Shown piece by piece: positions 52,456 through 61,300 of a stretch of 64,000 nt of DNA. The position numbers and the translations under genes were made by a program. The DNA comes from Domibacillus mangrovi (GTDB lineage: Bacteria; Bacillota; Bacilli; Bacillales; Domibacillaceae), in NCBI RefSeq assembly GCF_001906925.1, contig NZ_MRWQ01000022.1, positions 1-64,000 of the forward strand, given 5' to 3'. Each line of letters begins with the position of its first letter. Position 1 is the first letter of the stretch. The notes below the pieces were generated by a model. That model was not told the origin of the DNA and searched no databases. It saw nothing but the letters and a program-made list of their open reading frames with translations.

Positions 52456-53088
52456 ATGAACGAAAAAGACTATGATCGATTGCTTCGTATTAGAACGAAA
52501 GGTACCCTTGAGGGGCTAAGTCAATCGGTCCATTATAACCGTTATGAAGCGACACCTTATGAGGCACTCGATGAGCTATTTACAGAGTATGATTTAAAGA
52601 AAACGGATCAAGTCGTGGATTACGGGTGCGGCAAAGGCCGGCTGCCTTTTTATGTTCACCATCGTTTTCATGTAACAGTTATAGGGATTGAAATGAGCGG
52701 CCATCTATACCAGGAAGCACTAGAAAACCAGGCGAGTTACATGCAAAAGATCAAGAAGGGGAGCGGCAGTGTCCGCTTTGAACGCGGTTTAGCGGAAGAA
52801 TATGAAGTGGAGCACGCGGATAACCGGTTTTATTTTTTTAATCCTTTTTCCATTCAAATATTTATGAAGGTCGTCGATAATATACTGCGTTCGGTTGAGC
52901 AGCAGAGCCGATCTGTAGATATAATCCTCTATTATCCAACGACAGAGTATGTCTATTACCTCGAAACGAGTACCGCTTTTACCCTTTTTAAAGAGGTAAA
53001 AGTATCGGATCTGTATGAACAAAATGAGAATGAGCGATTTTTGATTTTTCGGCTGAAAGACGTAAAAAAGGCTGAACCAAAACATTAA
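52456..53088 (+). CDS. Class I SAM-dependent methyltransferase
   Basis: A 210-aa protein; ATG 52456 has CAGGAG with good spacing, unlike the upstream ATG. Motif I is VVDYGCGKGRLPFYVHHRFH near residue 62, with VIGIEMSGHLYQEALENQAS (motif II, acidic residue binding the ribose). NRFYFFNPFSIQIFMKVVD follows and contains an (N/D)PF motif seen in N-methyltransferases. The acceptor is unknown. The stop codon lies within the shared terminator hairpin (53064-53109). Confidence 0.82.
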   Translation: MNEKDYDRLLRIRTKGTLEGLSQSVHYNRYEATPYEALDELFTEYDLKKTDQVVDYGCGKGRLPFYVHHRFHVTVIGIEMSGHLYQEALENQASYMQKIKKGSGSVRFERGLAEEYEVEHADNRFYFFNPFSIQIFMKVVDNILRSVEQQSRSVDIILYYPTTEYVYYLETSTAFTLFKEVKVSDLYEQNENERFLIFRLKDVKKAEPKH

Positions 53089-53109
53089 TGTTTTGGTTCA
53101 GCCTTTTTT
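53064..53109. terminator. Bidirectional terminator overlapping the methyltransferase stop codon
   Basis: AAAAAAGGCTGAACCAAAAC pairs with GTTTTGGTTCAGCCTTTTTT around ATTAAT. The methyltransferase stop TAA (53086-53088) is in the loop, so the last six or seven codons form one arm. The rluF-like gene ends 2 bp further on from the other strand. Perfect pairing and runs of A/T on either side suggest service in both directions. Confidence 0.85.
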
Positions 53110-53110
53110 G

Positions 53111-53860
53111 TTACCATTCGTTCGGTTCGTAATTTAGATCTGCGAATAATTGATTGCGCTCTTTCTTTGTTAAGTCTCTCCATTGTCCGATAGGGAGATT
53201 GTTTAAATGAATATTCATAATTCGCGTACGCTGAAGCCTATACACATCGTATCCTAGTTCTTCACACATGCGGCGAATTTGACGATTTAATCCTTGTGTT
53301 AAGGTAATTTGAAACTCATATTTTGACAGCTGTATCACTTCACAAGGAAGCGTTTTTGTACCTAAAATGTGGACACCTTCTGACATTTGTTTCAAGAAAT
53401 CAGGACTGATAGGCTTGTCTACTGAAACAATGTATTCTTTTTCATGTTTATTTTCGGCTCGCAAAATTTTGTTGACAATATCTCCATCGTTTGTAAGAAG
53501 TATTAAGCCCTCTGAATCCTTATCCAGCCGCCCAATATGATGAATGCGTAAAGGATGGTTGACTAAATCAATAATATTTCCTTTTACCTTTTTTTCTGTC
53601 GTGCTCGTAATGCCTACCGGTTTATTTAACGCAATATAGACATTGTTTTTGGCAATCCCAATAGGGTTCCCGCTTACACGAACATCATCTCCAGGCTTGA
53701 CCTGGCTGCCGATTTTCGCAATTGAACCGTTTATCGTCACTCTTCCATCCATAATTAATTTATCTGCTCCGCGCCTAGACGTTGTACCAGACTCGCTGAT
53801 GAATTTATTGATTCGCAGGGAAACCACATCCTCATATGTAAAATAATTAAGATAATCCAT
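53111..53860 (-). CDS. rluF: RsuA/RluF-type rRNA pseudouridine synthase
   Basis: A 249-aa enzyme. An S4 RNA-binding domain ([20 protein letters not shown] followed by [16 protein letters not shown]) precedes the catalytic domain with [20 protein letters not shown], where the Asp in [10 protein letters not shown] is the nucleophile. [20 protein letters not shown] is the second family motif. RluF modifies U2604 of 23S rRNA in E. coli; the closely related RluB/RsuA cannot be excluded. The start is uncertain: ATG 53860 has a weak site, and translation from a later codon near the LRINKF segment is possible. Confidence 0.85.
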   Translation of the reverse strand: MDYLNYFTYEDVVSLRINKFISESGTTSRRGADKLIMDGRVTINGSIAKIGSQVKPGDDVRVSGNPIGIAKNNVYIALNKPVGITSTTEKKVKGNIIDLVNHPLRIHHIGRLDKDSEGLILLTNDGDIVNKILRAENKHEKEYIVSVDKPISPDFLKQMSEGVHILGTKTLPCEVIQLSKYEFQITLTQGLNRQIRRMCEELGYDVYRLQRTRIMNIHLNNLPIGQWRDLTKKERNQLFADLNYEPNEW

Positions 53861-54240
53861 CTCTTATCTTAAAGGAAAAAAGGTTTTTTTAGCAAGGAAT
53901 TAATGTGAATCAATTGTCACCTTAAAAAACTGATTTCTTGATTTCTCCAAAATCAGCTACCAGGTTTTGGGGATTTTTAGGATGCACTGCTTGTATTGGC
54001 TATAAAGATCGTCTATATCAGTTAAATTCTTTATACACGTTTCCATATCGTAGTACATCGTAAATAGCTTTGCTGTCACCTGGTAAAAAGAGGGGTTTGC
54101 AGAACTTAGAACTTCCATTAAAAAAAGATAGATCTATTGGGAGAAAATATAACACTTTGATTTAAACATATACAAAATTCTAAAAGATAAAGAAAAATGT
54201 GTAATTAGTCTCAATTGCTGAACAATTTAACCATTTACTT
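53861..54240. other. Gene-free stretch before the siderophore operon
   Basis: No gene, terminator or riboswitch was recognised; AT-rich sequence only. The Fur-type promoter region starts at 54239. Confidence 0.55.
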
Positions 54241-54268
54241 GACAATGATAATCAATATCAATTAGTCT
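54239..54268 (+). promoter_or_regulatory. Fur-box promoter of the siderophore operon
   Basis: GACAATGATAATCAATATC (54241-54259) matches the 19-bp Fur consensus GATAATGATAATCATTATC at most positions. It overlaps TTGACA (54239-54244), a good -35 box; a weak -10 (TAGTCT) lies 18 bp further. Fur bound here would block RNA polymerase, so expression should rise in iron limitation. The operon start codon is at 54306. Confidence 0.85.
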
Positions 54269-54305
54269 AATACGTGTAATCAACTAAAAAAGGGAGTGTC
54301 TGATT

Positions 54306-55664
54306 ATGGTCACATGTAACATGGAGAACACGTATTTAGAATTCCAGAATGAGAAAGAATCGAATGCAAAGTCTTATCCACGTCATTTCCCCTTAGTGAT
54401 TGAGAAAGCTGAGGGCATGATGATAACGGATGTGGAAGGAAATGTTTTTTATGATTGTTTATGTGGTGCAGGAACGCTTGCTTTAGGACACAATCATCCA
54501 GTAGTCATTCAAGCGATAGAAGATGTGTTAAAGCAGCAACTACCGTTACACACGTTAGACTTAGCAACTCCTTTAAAAATCGAATTTATGCAAGAAATAT
54601 TCTCTATGTTACCTAAAGAGTTAAGGGGTTCTACTAAAATACAATTTTGTGGTCCGACAGGTGCTGATGGGGTTGAGGCAGCGATTAAATTAGTGAAGAA
54701 TGCGACGAAAGGGAAATCGATCTTGGCGTTCCAAGGTGGTTATCATGGATCGACGCAAGCAACAATGTCGATGAGCGGCAATTTAAGCAAAAAACAACAT
54801 TTGCAAAGCTTACTGCCCGATGTTCATTTTCTGCCATTTCCGTATGAGTATCGATGCCCGTTCGGTATTGGCGCAGAGAAGACAGCTAAAATTAGTGCGC
54901 AATATATAGAGAATGTATTAGATGATTGTGAAAGTGGGATCGCTTCTCCTTGTGGCATGATTTTTGAAACAGTGCAAGGAGAAGGCGGTGCCATTCCAGC
55001 CGATATTGAATGGTTAAAAGAAATGCGGCGTGTTACGGCAGAGAGAGGGATCCCTTTAATTATAGACGAAGTTCAAACAGGAATTGGAAGAACAGGTGAA
55101 ATGTTTTCATTTGAACACGCAGGTATCATTCCAGATGTCATTGTTTGTTCGAAAGCGATTGGTGGAGGTTTGCCAATGTCAATCATTATCTATCAAGAAG
55201 AACTAGATCAATGGAATCCAGGTGCACATATCGGGACATTCCGAGGCAACCAATTAGGCATGGCTACTGGATTAGCCACGTTAAAATATATGAAAGAAAA
55301 CGATGTACTCGAAAATGTTAACGTACGCAGCAAGCAAGTTTTCGAACGATTGAATGAGTTACAAGAAAAATATGAAGAGATTGGGGATGTTCGCGGAAGA
55401 GGATTGATGATTGGGGTTGAAATTGTGAATCCAAAAGGCCGTAAAGATCGATTAGGACATTATCCACAATATGAAGAATTGGCATTGCAAATTCAAGAGA
55501 GATGTTTTCACAACGGTTTAATTATTGAAGTAGGAGGACGTTACTCCGCTGTGATGCGTTTCTTGCCGCCATTAACAATGACAGAAAATGAAACAGCAGA
55601 AGTATTAACGATTTTTGAAAAATCGGTTGTTGAAGCGATTCAAGTCATGAAGACAAATGAGTAA
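54306..55664 (+). CDS. Diaminobutyrate-2-oxoglutarate aminotransferase
   Basis: A 452-aa class III (PLP) aminotransferase, AAGGGAG before the ATG. YDCLCGAGTLALGHNHP, GPTGADGVEAAIKLVKNATK, LAFQGGYHGSTQATMSMSGN, LIIDEVQTGIGRTGEMFSFE, VIVCSKAIGGGLPM (PLP Lys) and HIGTFRGNQLGMATGLATLK all point to the DABA aminotransferase branch (Dat, RhbA, AcsF) rather than ornithine or GABA enzymes. It makes L-2,4-diaminobutyrate from aspartate semialdehyde and glutamate. Its placement first in this operon suggests DABA is a siderophore building block. No DABA decarboxylase or ectoine genes are seen. It overlaps the exporter gene by 8 bp. Confidence 0.88.
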   Translation: MVTCNMENTYLEFQNEKESNAKSYPRHFPLVIEKAEGMMITDVEGNVFYDCLCGAGTLALGHNHPVVIQAIEDVLKQQLPLHTLDLATPLKIEFMQEIFSMLPKELRGSTKIQFCGPTGADGVEAAIKLVKNATKGKSILAFQGGYHGSTQATMSMSGNLSKKQHLQSLLPDVHFLPFPYEYRCPFGIGAEKTAKISAQYIENVLDDCESGIASPCGMIFETVQGEGGAIPADIEWLKEMRRVTAERGIPLIIDEVQTGIGRTGEMFSFEHAGIIPDVIVCSKAIGGGLPMSIIIYQEELDQWNPGAHIGTFRGNQLGMATGLATLKYMKENDVLENVNVRSKQVFERLNELQEKYEEIGDVRGRGLMIGVEIVNPKGRKDRLGHYPQYEELALQIQERCFHNGLIIEVGGRYSAVMRFLPPLTMTENETAEVLTIFEKSVVEAIQVMKTNE

Positions 55665-57075
55665 GATAGCCAAATTGAAAAAGCATTCTGTATTATTTGC
55701 CATCTTGGTCGGTGCTTTTTCTTTAGTTTTGACGAATAGCGCGTTTAATATTTTATTACCGAGCTTCATTCAAATGTATAGTATATCCACTGCATTTGGT
55801 GGATGGATTATTACACTGTACCTTTTAGCGATGACGATCACCATGCCGTTGACTGCTAGCATTGTCGATCGTCTTGGTAAAAAGAAAACCTATATTTTAG
55901 GAATTAGTTTATATGGTCTGTTTTCTATGATCGGGGGTTTGTTTTATCAATATGTACAGATTATATTGTTCGTGCGCTTTATGCATGGTATTGCTGCTGG
56001 TTTGATGATTCCGCTGTCGTTAGTTTTGTTATTTGATATTTACAGTAAAGATGTGCGTGGAAAAGTGACGGGGATATGGGGGATGTTATTAACGATTGCA
56101 CCAGCTATTGGGCCAGCGTTTGGCGGTATCATGATTCAATTCGGTGAGCTGAAATATTTATTTTGGATAAACGTTCCGTTTGCGCTGCTTTCATTCATAC
56201 TGTGTTGCAGGCAAATCAAACTCGATCGACCCGCACATAAAAAAACAATTCGTCTTAAAAGTATTTTATTAATGGTTTTAGGAATTGGTGGATTAAGTCT
56301 AGGCATTCAACTATATTCAAACCCTACTTTTCCAAGGTGGATAATATGCATATTACTTTTTTGGGGATTCGTTATTTTGATTCGTTTTATTCAAAAAGAA
56401 AACGGACAAAAAGAACCGTTAATTCGTTGTAAGTTATTACGTAATCCAATATATGCGATTACAGTCATTATGTCTGCCATACAGGCGTCTGTTATGTTTG
56501 GGGTTATCTTTATTATTCCATTGATGTTACAGGAGGTGTTTCATTTATCCCCTTCTATAACGGGTGCCATGTTTATTCCGGCAGCCATTTGTACGAGTTT
56601 GTTTGTTTGGATTGGTGGAAACTTAATGGATTCGGGCAAATCGTTACATTTTATCGCTTATGGCATTGGCTTAATTGCCAGTTCAGTATTGTTGTTTGCA
56701 TTTGTTCCGAAAGAGACATCTTTACTGGTCATTGTCTTCTTAATGGCCGTAAGAGGAAGTGGGATTGGACTATCAAATATGACTGTAACCACCATTGGAC
56801 TTAATTCATTAACAGATGATGATCTGCACGAAGGATCCGCCTTGTCGAATACGATAAAACGTTTAGCCTCTTCCTTGGCAGTCATGTTATTGACCGGTTA
56901 TTACGACATTCGTTGGCAAATGATTAGTCGAACAGGAGAAAGTGCTCAATACGCAAAATGGATAGCATTAAAAGAAGAGTGCATTATATTAGGATGTTTT
57001 ATGTTAGTAACGCTACCGTTAGCTTTGTTTTTAAATAGAAGAAAATTAGATGTGGGTGTTGAAAATGGCAAATAA
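55657..57075 (+). CDS. MFS siderophore exporter (SbnD/YhcA-like)
   Basis: A 472-aa membrane protein of the DHA2 type with about 14 helices: LTNSAFNILLPSFIQMYSIS, LPLTASIVDRLGKKKTYILG-like motif A at about residue 68 (PLTASIVDRLGKKKTYILG) and IAPAIGPAFGGIMIQFGELK (motif C). The start overlaps the aminotransferase stop by 8 bp, and its own end overlaps the next synthetase by 11 bp, showing tight translational coupling. Position and family match SbnD of staphyloferrin B and YhcA of achromobactin clusters, so export of the finished siderophore is likely. Confidence 0.88.
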   Translation: MSKIAKLKKHSVLFAILVGAFSLVLTNSAFNILLPSFIQMYSISTAFGGWIITLYLLAMTITMPLTASIVDRLGKKKTYILGISLYGLFSMIGGLFYQYVQIILFVRFMHGIAAGLMIPLSLVLLFDIYSKDVRGKVTGIWGMLLTIAPAIGPAFGGIMIQFGELKYLFWINVPFALLSFILCCRQIKLDRPAHKKTIRLKSILLMVLGIGGLSLGIQLYSNPTFPRWIICILLFWGFVILIRFIQKENGQKEPLIRCKLLRNPIYAITVIMSAIQASVMFGVIFIIPLMLQEVFHLSPSITGAMFIPAAICTSLFVWIGGNLMDSGKSLHFIAYGIGLIASSVLLFAFVPKETSLLVIVFLMAVRGSGIGLSNMTVTTIGLNSLTDDDLHEGSALSNTIKRLASSLAVMLLTGYYDIRWQMISRTGESAQYAKWIALKEECIILGCFMLVTLPLALFLNRRKLDVGVENGK

Positions 57076-58768
57076 TAAACGATTGAACAGTCGGGAACAA
57101 GCAAATTTCCATACGTGTAAGACATTATTGAATTGTTATATTAGAGAGTTTTGTAGTAAAAACTCGAACTTATTTACGGTGAATCAAAATAAGAAGACGT
57201 ATTCTCTTTATTTCCCAGCGAGTGATGCAACCATCTCAGGTGTTCTTTCGTTTTATTCAGAGATGGGTGAGCATGAATATGAATACTATGATGTAAATGA
57301 TGATCGAGAGCTTCATTATGCTTATTTGGTTCAATTGATTGTGAAAGAGTTAAAGCATGATCATCCAACAATTACCGATAAACGATCGATTGATTTTTTA
57401 ACGAAAGTGAATAATAGCTATCATAAATTAGCTTTATTTTTAAATCAGTCAGCTAATCAGCACAAATGGAATTATGTAACATCGGAACAATCTTTAGTAT
57501 ATGGGCATCCGTTTCACCCTTTTCCGAAAAATACCGAAGGATTTACAGAAGAGGAAGTGATACAGTTTTGTCCGGAGCTCTATACTTCTTTTCAGTTATG
57601 TTATTTAGCTGTTAGAAAAGATGTTTTTCAAGAAGAATGGGTATCAAAAGAAAGAAAAATAGAACTGCATGAAAGTGTAGAAGCACATGTTCAGCATGTG
57701 CTTAAAGGGAAAAGAGACGATTATAACATTTTGCCCATTCACCCATGGCAATATGAACATGTGAAAACGATGAAAGAAGTAAAGGATTATATCGATCAAA
57801 GAAAAATGATCCCACTCGGTCGCTTTGGTCCGGTGGCTTATCCGACATCATCCGTGCGTACGGTGTTTATTCCGAAGATGAACTGTAACATTAAGCTATC
57901 GTTAAATATTCAAATAACGAATATGATGAGAAACAATAATAGAGAACAAATGCGTAGAACGTTGGATGCGACGAATTATATATTGGAGAGAAACTGCTTC
58001 CAAAACGAAGTACACACAACGATCGCATATGAGGTAGGTGTATGTACGTGTCAATTTGCCGATGATGATGTAACCAAATTATTTACGATTGTCTATCGTC
58101 CAATTGAATTTGATGAAACGTCAACGTATGTTTTATCTAGTTTAGTGGAGTCACCCGTTGAAGGAGGTCCATCTCGATTAGGTTCGATGATTGATCATCG
58201 AACGATAGAGCAATGGTTCATCCGTTATTTAGAAATATCATTGTTGCCTATTGTTCGTTTAGCAGAAGAGAAAGGCATTCACTTTGAAGCCCATTTACAA
58301 AATTCTTTATTGACGATAAAAGATGGAATGCCTCATGTCTTTATTATTAGAGATTTAGAAGGCGTAAGCGTGAATAGAGAAAAGGTTGAAGAGGATGTTG
58401 ATACGACAGGCCCTCTTTTCTATGCAAAAGAAGCAGCGTGGGCACGCACTTCCTATTATTTTATCGTGAATCATTTAGGCTCTTTCATTCATGCAATTGC
58501 TAAAGATATAAAAGTAGACGAAAAATATTTTTGGGCTATTGTACGCCGTGTTCTCACACAAGAATATGAAAACAATGAAAATGAATATGTACGTCATTTA
58601 CTAACGACTGAGACATTTGCCGCTAAAAAAAATATGATGAGTTGTCTTATTGGACAAAGTGAGACGCCATCTTACATTCCAGTGAACAACGTAATGAAGA
58701 AATTAGGGAGTGAAATGTATGGAAATGCTAAATTACCAGTCTCAAGAAAAGTCATCATTCATGAATGA
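57065..58768 (+). CDS. NIS siderophore synthetase (IucA/IucC family), SbnE/AcsD position
   Basis: A 567-aa NRPS-independent siderophore synthetase; ATG 57065 overlaps the exporter gene. Conserved ATP- and citrate-site motifs: GHPFHPFPKNTEGF at residues 147-160, IHPWQYE at about 225-231, PTSSVRTVFIPKM, and EAHLQNSLL near residue 418, with IIRDLEGV soon after. It is in the sbnE place of the sbnD-E-F-G-H order; SbnE and AcsD condense citrate with an amine (L-Dap or L-Ser). The true substrates here are unknown. Type assignment rests on order rather than on sequence type. Confidence 0.88.
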   Translation: MANNKRLNSREQANFHTCKTLLNCYIREFCSKNSNLFTVNQNKKTYSLYFPASDATISGVLSFYSEMGEHEYEYYDVNDDRELHYAYLVQLIVKELKHDHPTITDKRSIDFLTKVNNSYHKLALFLNQSANQHKWNYVTSEQSLVYGHPFHPFPKNTEGFTEEEVIQFCPELYTSFQLCYLAVRKDVFQEEWVSKERKIELHESVEAHVQHVLKGKRDDYNILPIHPWQYEHVKTMKEVKDYIDQRKMIPLGRFGPVAYPTSSVRTVFIPKMNCNIKLSLNIQITNMMRNNNREQMRRTLDATNYILERNCFQNEVHTTIAYEVGVCTCQFADDDVTKLFTIVYRPIEFDETSTYVLSSLVESPVEGGPSRLGSMIDHRTIEQWFIRYLEISLLPIVRLAEEKGIHFEAHLQNSLLTIKDGMPHVFIIRDLEGVSVNREKVEEDVDTTGPLFYAKEAAWARTSYYFIVNHLGSFIHAIAKDIKVDEKYFWAIVRRVLTQEYENNENEYVRHLLTTETFAAKKNMMSCLIGQSETPSYIPVNNVMKKLGSEMYGNAKLPVSRKVIIHE

Positions 58769-60497
58769 AGTACAAGAAAGAATCATGCGCCAAACGATAG
58801 AGGCATTCATATATGAAGACATCATTGAAGTAATAAAAAACGGAAGAGATTGGTCTTTTACAGGGAAAAGCGCTGCAGGTGATACCATTTATTATTCATG
58901 CAAAGCAGATGCCAAATGGTCTTTCGGCAGAATAAAAATAGAGAAAAATTCGATCAAACGAGAAGGAGCAAGATGCACGAATCTCTATGGATTTCTTGAA
59001 GAAATCATTCAAAACAATCTAAAAGGTGACTATACGGATCAATTTATTCATGAATTATTGGAGACTTTTGTAAAGGATAGTCAGTCTAAGTTATTCCAAT
59101 TGGACCAAATACCAGAACAAGATAAACATTATGAAGCGTTGGAAAGTCATATGGTAGATGGTCATCCGTATCATCCGAGCTATAAATCAAGAATTGGTTT
59201 TTCTTTAGCAGATAACTTTGCCTATGGGCCAGAATTTAATCAAAACGTTTCGATCTACTGGGTGGCGGTCAATGAACAGCTAATCGATGTCAACGTTTCG
59301 CAAGAGATGTCAGTGGATGAAATAGTTAAGCATCATGTAACGAATGAAGATCACAACAAGTTTATGAAACTGATAAAAGAGAAAGGGTGTCAACATACAA
59401 AATACGTTCTTTTACCGGTGCATCCTTGGCAATTAGAGCATCCGGTTCAATCTGTCTTTGCTCAACAATTGAATGATAAAGATATGGTAATAGTAGGAGC
59501 ATCTACTCATACGTATCGAGCGCAACAATCGATTCGTTCGTTATCTCGTCGCGACAATACACATGCACCGTATATAAAATTGCCGTTAAGTATAACCAAT
59601 ACGTCAACGAGTCGAATTCTTGCTCATCACACTACTCAAAATGCACCACTCATAAGTGACTGGTTAAATAAAATTGTTCACCAAGACTCGTTCTTATCGA
59701 ATGGAAAAATAAATGTGTTAAGAGAAGTGATGGGGGTGTCTTTTCGATACGATGAACTGCATCCTATTCAATATCGTTCGACTTATGGAACGCTTGGCAC
59801 CATATATAGAGAAAATGTTTCGATCTACCTTGAAGAGAATGAAAAAGCGTGGCCGTTAAATGCTCTATCCCATATTCAAAAAAATGGCGAATCTTTTATT
59901 CAGTCAGCGATTGATCAATATGGGATTGAGGCGTGGAGTGATGCATTGATTAACGTTGTCATGCTGCCGATTATCCATCTGCTGTATGCCCATGGAATCG
60001 CACTAGAATCTCATGCCCAAAATATTATTTTAGTCGTTGAAAACAATTTCCCAAAACGCATCATCATTAAAGATTTACATGATGGTGTTCGCTATACACC
60101 GGAACACCTTTTGAAACCGGATTGGGCACCGACATTACATCCGGAGCCAGAAAGTCACCGGAAAGTGAATCGATACTCGTTTATCCAAACGGAAGATGTG
60201 TCAGAAGTAAGAGACTACACATATGATGCTTTTTTCTTCATCTGTATGACCGACATTTGTTTCGCGCTTGAAAAATTGGGGTTGAGTGAACAAGCGTTTT
60301 GGCGTAAATGTGTAGAAACGATTGCGATGTATCAAAAGAGTTACCCAGAATTTAAAGAGCGATTTGACCTTTTTAATCTATTTTCTGAAGACGCTCTAAT
60401 CGAAGAAATGACGAAGCGGCGTATTTACGGCGATGGTCAGTTGTACTTCCGCAAAGTGAAAAATCCTTTGTTGCGGGCAAAGGAGTCATTGGAATGA
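58719..60497 (+). CDS. NIS siderophore synthetase (IucA/IucC family), SbnF/AcsC position
   Basis: A 592-aa synthetase; ATG 58719 follows AGGGAG and overlaps the previous gene by 50 bp. It shows VDGHPYHPSYKSRIGFSLAD, LLPVHPWQLEHPVQS, QQSIRSLSRRDNTHAPYIKL and LESHAQNIILVVEN with IIIKDLHDGV. The RSLS-type loop and the DxxH..VRY tail resemble the type C enzymes SbnF and AcsC, which add a second amine to a citryl intermediate. The role in this pathway is inferred from order and homology. The stop overlaps the next ATG by 4 bp. Confidence 0.88.
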   Translation: MEMLNYQSQEKSSFMNEVQERIMRQTIEAFIYEDIIEVIKNGRDWSFTGKSAAGDTIYYSCKADAKWSFGRIKIEKNSIKREGARCTNLYGFLEEIIQNNLKGDYTDQFIHELLETFVKDSQSKLFQLDQIPEQDKHYEALESHMVDGHPYHPSYKSRIGFSLADNFAYGPEFNQNVSIYWVAVNEQLIDVNVSQEMSVDEIVKHHVTNEDHNKFMKLIKEKGCQHTKYVLLPVHPWQLEHPVQSVFAQQLNDKDMVIVGASTHTYRAQQSIRSLSRRDNTHAPYIKLPLSITNTSTSRILAHHTTQNAPLISDWLNKIVHQDSFLSNGKINVLREVMGVSFRYDELHPIQYRSTYGTLGTIYRENVSIYLEENEKAWPLNALSHIQKNGESFIQSAIDQYGIEAWSDALINVVMLPIIHLLYAHGIALESHAQNIILVVENNFPKRIIIKDLHDGVRYTPEHLLKPDWAPTLHPEPESHRKVNRYSFIQTEDVSEVRDYTYDAFFFICMTDICFALEKLGLSEQAFWRKCVETIAMYQKSYPEFKERFDLFNLFSEDALIEEMTKRRIYGDGQLYFRKVKNPLLRAKESLE

Positions 60498-61300
60498 AAG
60501 TCAATAAGCTCAAAGAAAAAATAAATCGAAATCAACCTGTTTTTGGGATGTTTGTATCGATCCCGCATCCTATTATGATCGAGCTCATTGGCTATGCGGA
60601 ATTTGATTTTGTCATTATTGATTATGAACATGCATCCACGAATATGGAAACGATTGAAGAGATGGTTCGCGCAGCAGAGTTAGTCAATATTACGCCACTT
60701 GTCAGAATATCAAAAGTGGATCGGAATGAAATATTGAAAGTACTTGATTGCGGGGCTCAAGGTATTGTCATCCCTCATGTTCAGCATAAGAAGCAAGTGG
60801 AAAAGGCCGTTCACTATGCTTACTATCATCCGATTGGTATGAGAAGTTTGAATAGCGGCCGACCAGGTGTTTTTGCTAAATATTCTTTAAATGATTATAT
60901 TGCGAAAGCAAATGAAGAAATAATGGTTGTCCCAATGATAGAAAGTTTGGAAGGCATTCATGAAAGTGAATCTATTTTATCTTCACCCTATGTAAGTTTT
61001 GTTTTAGAAGGAGCGGTGGATCTGTCCCAGTCGCTGTCTGTACCATGGGAGACAGATCATCCAGAAGTTCAACGACATTTAGAAGAATTATATGAAGTAT
61101 CAAAGCGATGTAAAGTGCCTTACGCCATTGTGTCTAGAAATCACCACAATCATAAAAAGTGGGCGGAAAAGGGGACGAAGATATTTGTGTTGGGAGACGA
61201 GAGAGGGACAGCATTTCGTGCCTATATGGAAAAATTAGCGGACTATCAAAATCTAACTGGAGGACTGTATGAATCGTTATATAAAGAAAATAATACATGA
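60494..61300 (+). CDS. Siderophore citrate synthase, SbnG/AcsB-like (HpcH/HpaI fold)
   Basis: A 268-aa TIM-barrel protein of the HpcH/HpaI aldolase family. FVIIDYEHASTNMETIEEMV is near residue 34, LDCGAQGIVIPHVQHKKQVE in the middle, VPMIESLEGI holds the metal-binding Glu, and FVLEGAVDLSQSLSVP the Asp. SbnG in staphyloferrin B clusters is a citrate synthase of this fold, making citrate from oxaloacetate and acetyl-CoA for the siderophore; AcsB occupies the same place in achromobactin clusters. A dedicated citrate source would keep synthesis going when the TCA cycle is low under iron limitation. Coupled by ATGA to the gene before. Confidence 0.87.
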   Translation: MKVNKLKEKINRNQPVFGMFVSIPHPIMIELIGYAEFDFVIIDYEHASTNMETIEEMVRAAELVNITPLVRISKVDRNEILKVLDCGAQGIVIPHVQHKKQVEKAVHYAYYHPIGMRSLNSGRPGVFAKYSLNDYIAKANEEIMVVPMIESLEGIHESESILSSPYVSFVLEGAVDLSQSLSVPWETDHPEVQRHLEELYEVSKRCKVPYAIVSRNHHNHKKWAEKGTKIFVLGDERGTAFRAYMEKLADYQNLTGGLYESLYKENNT

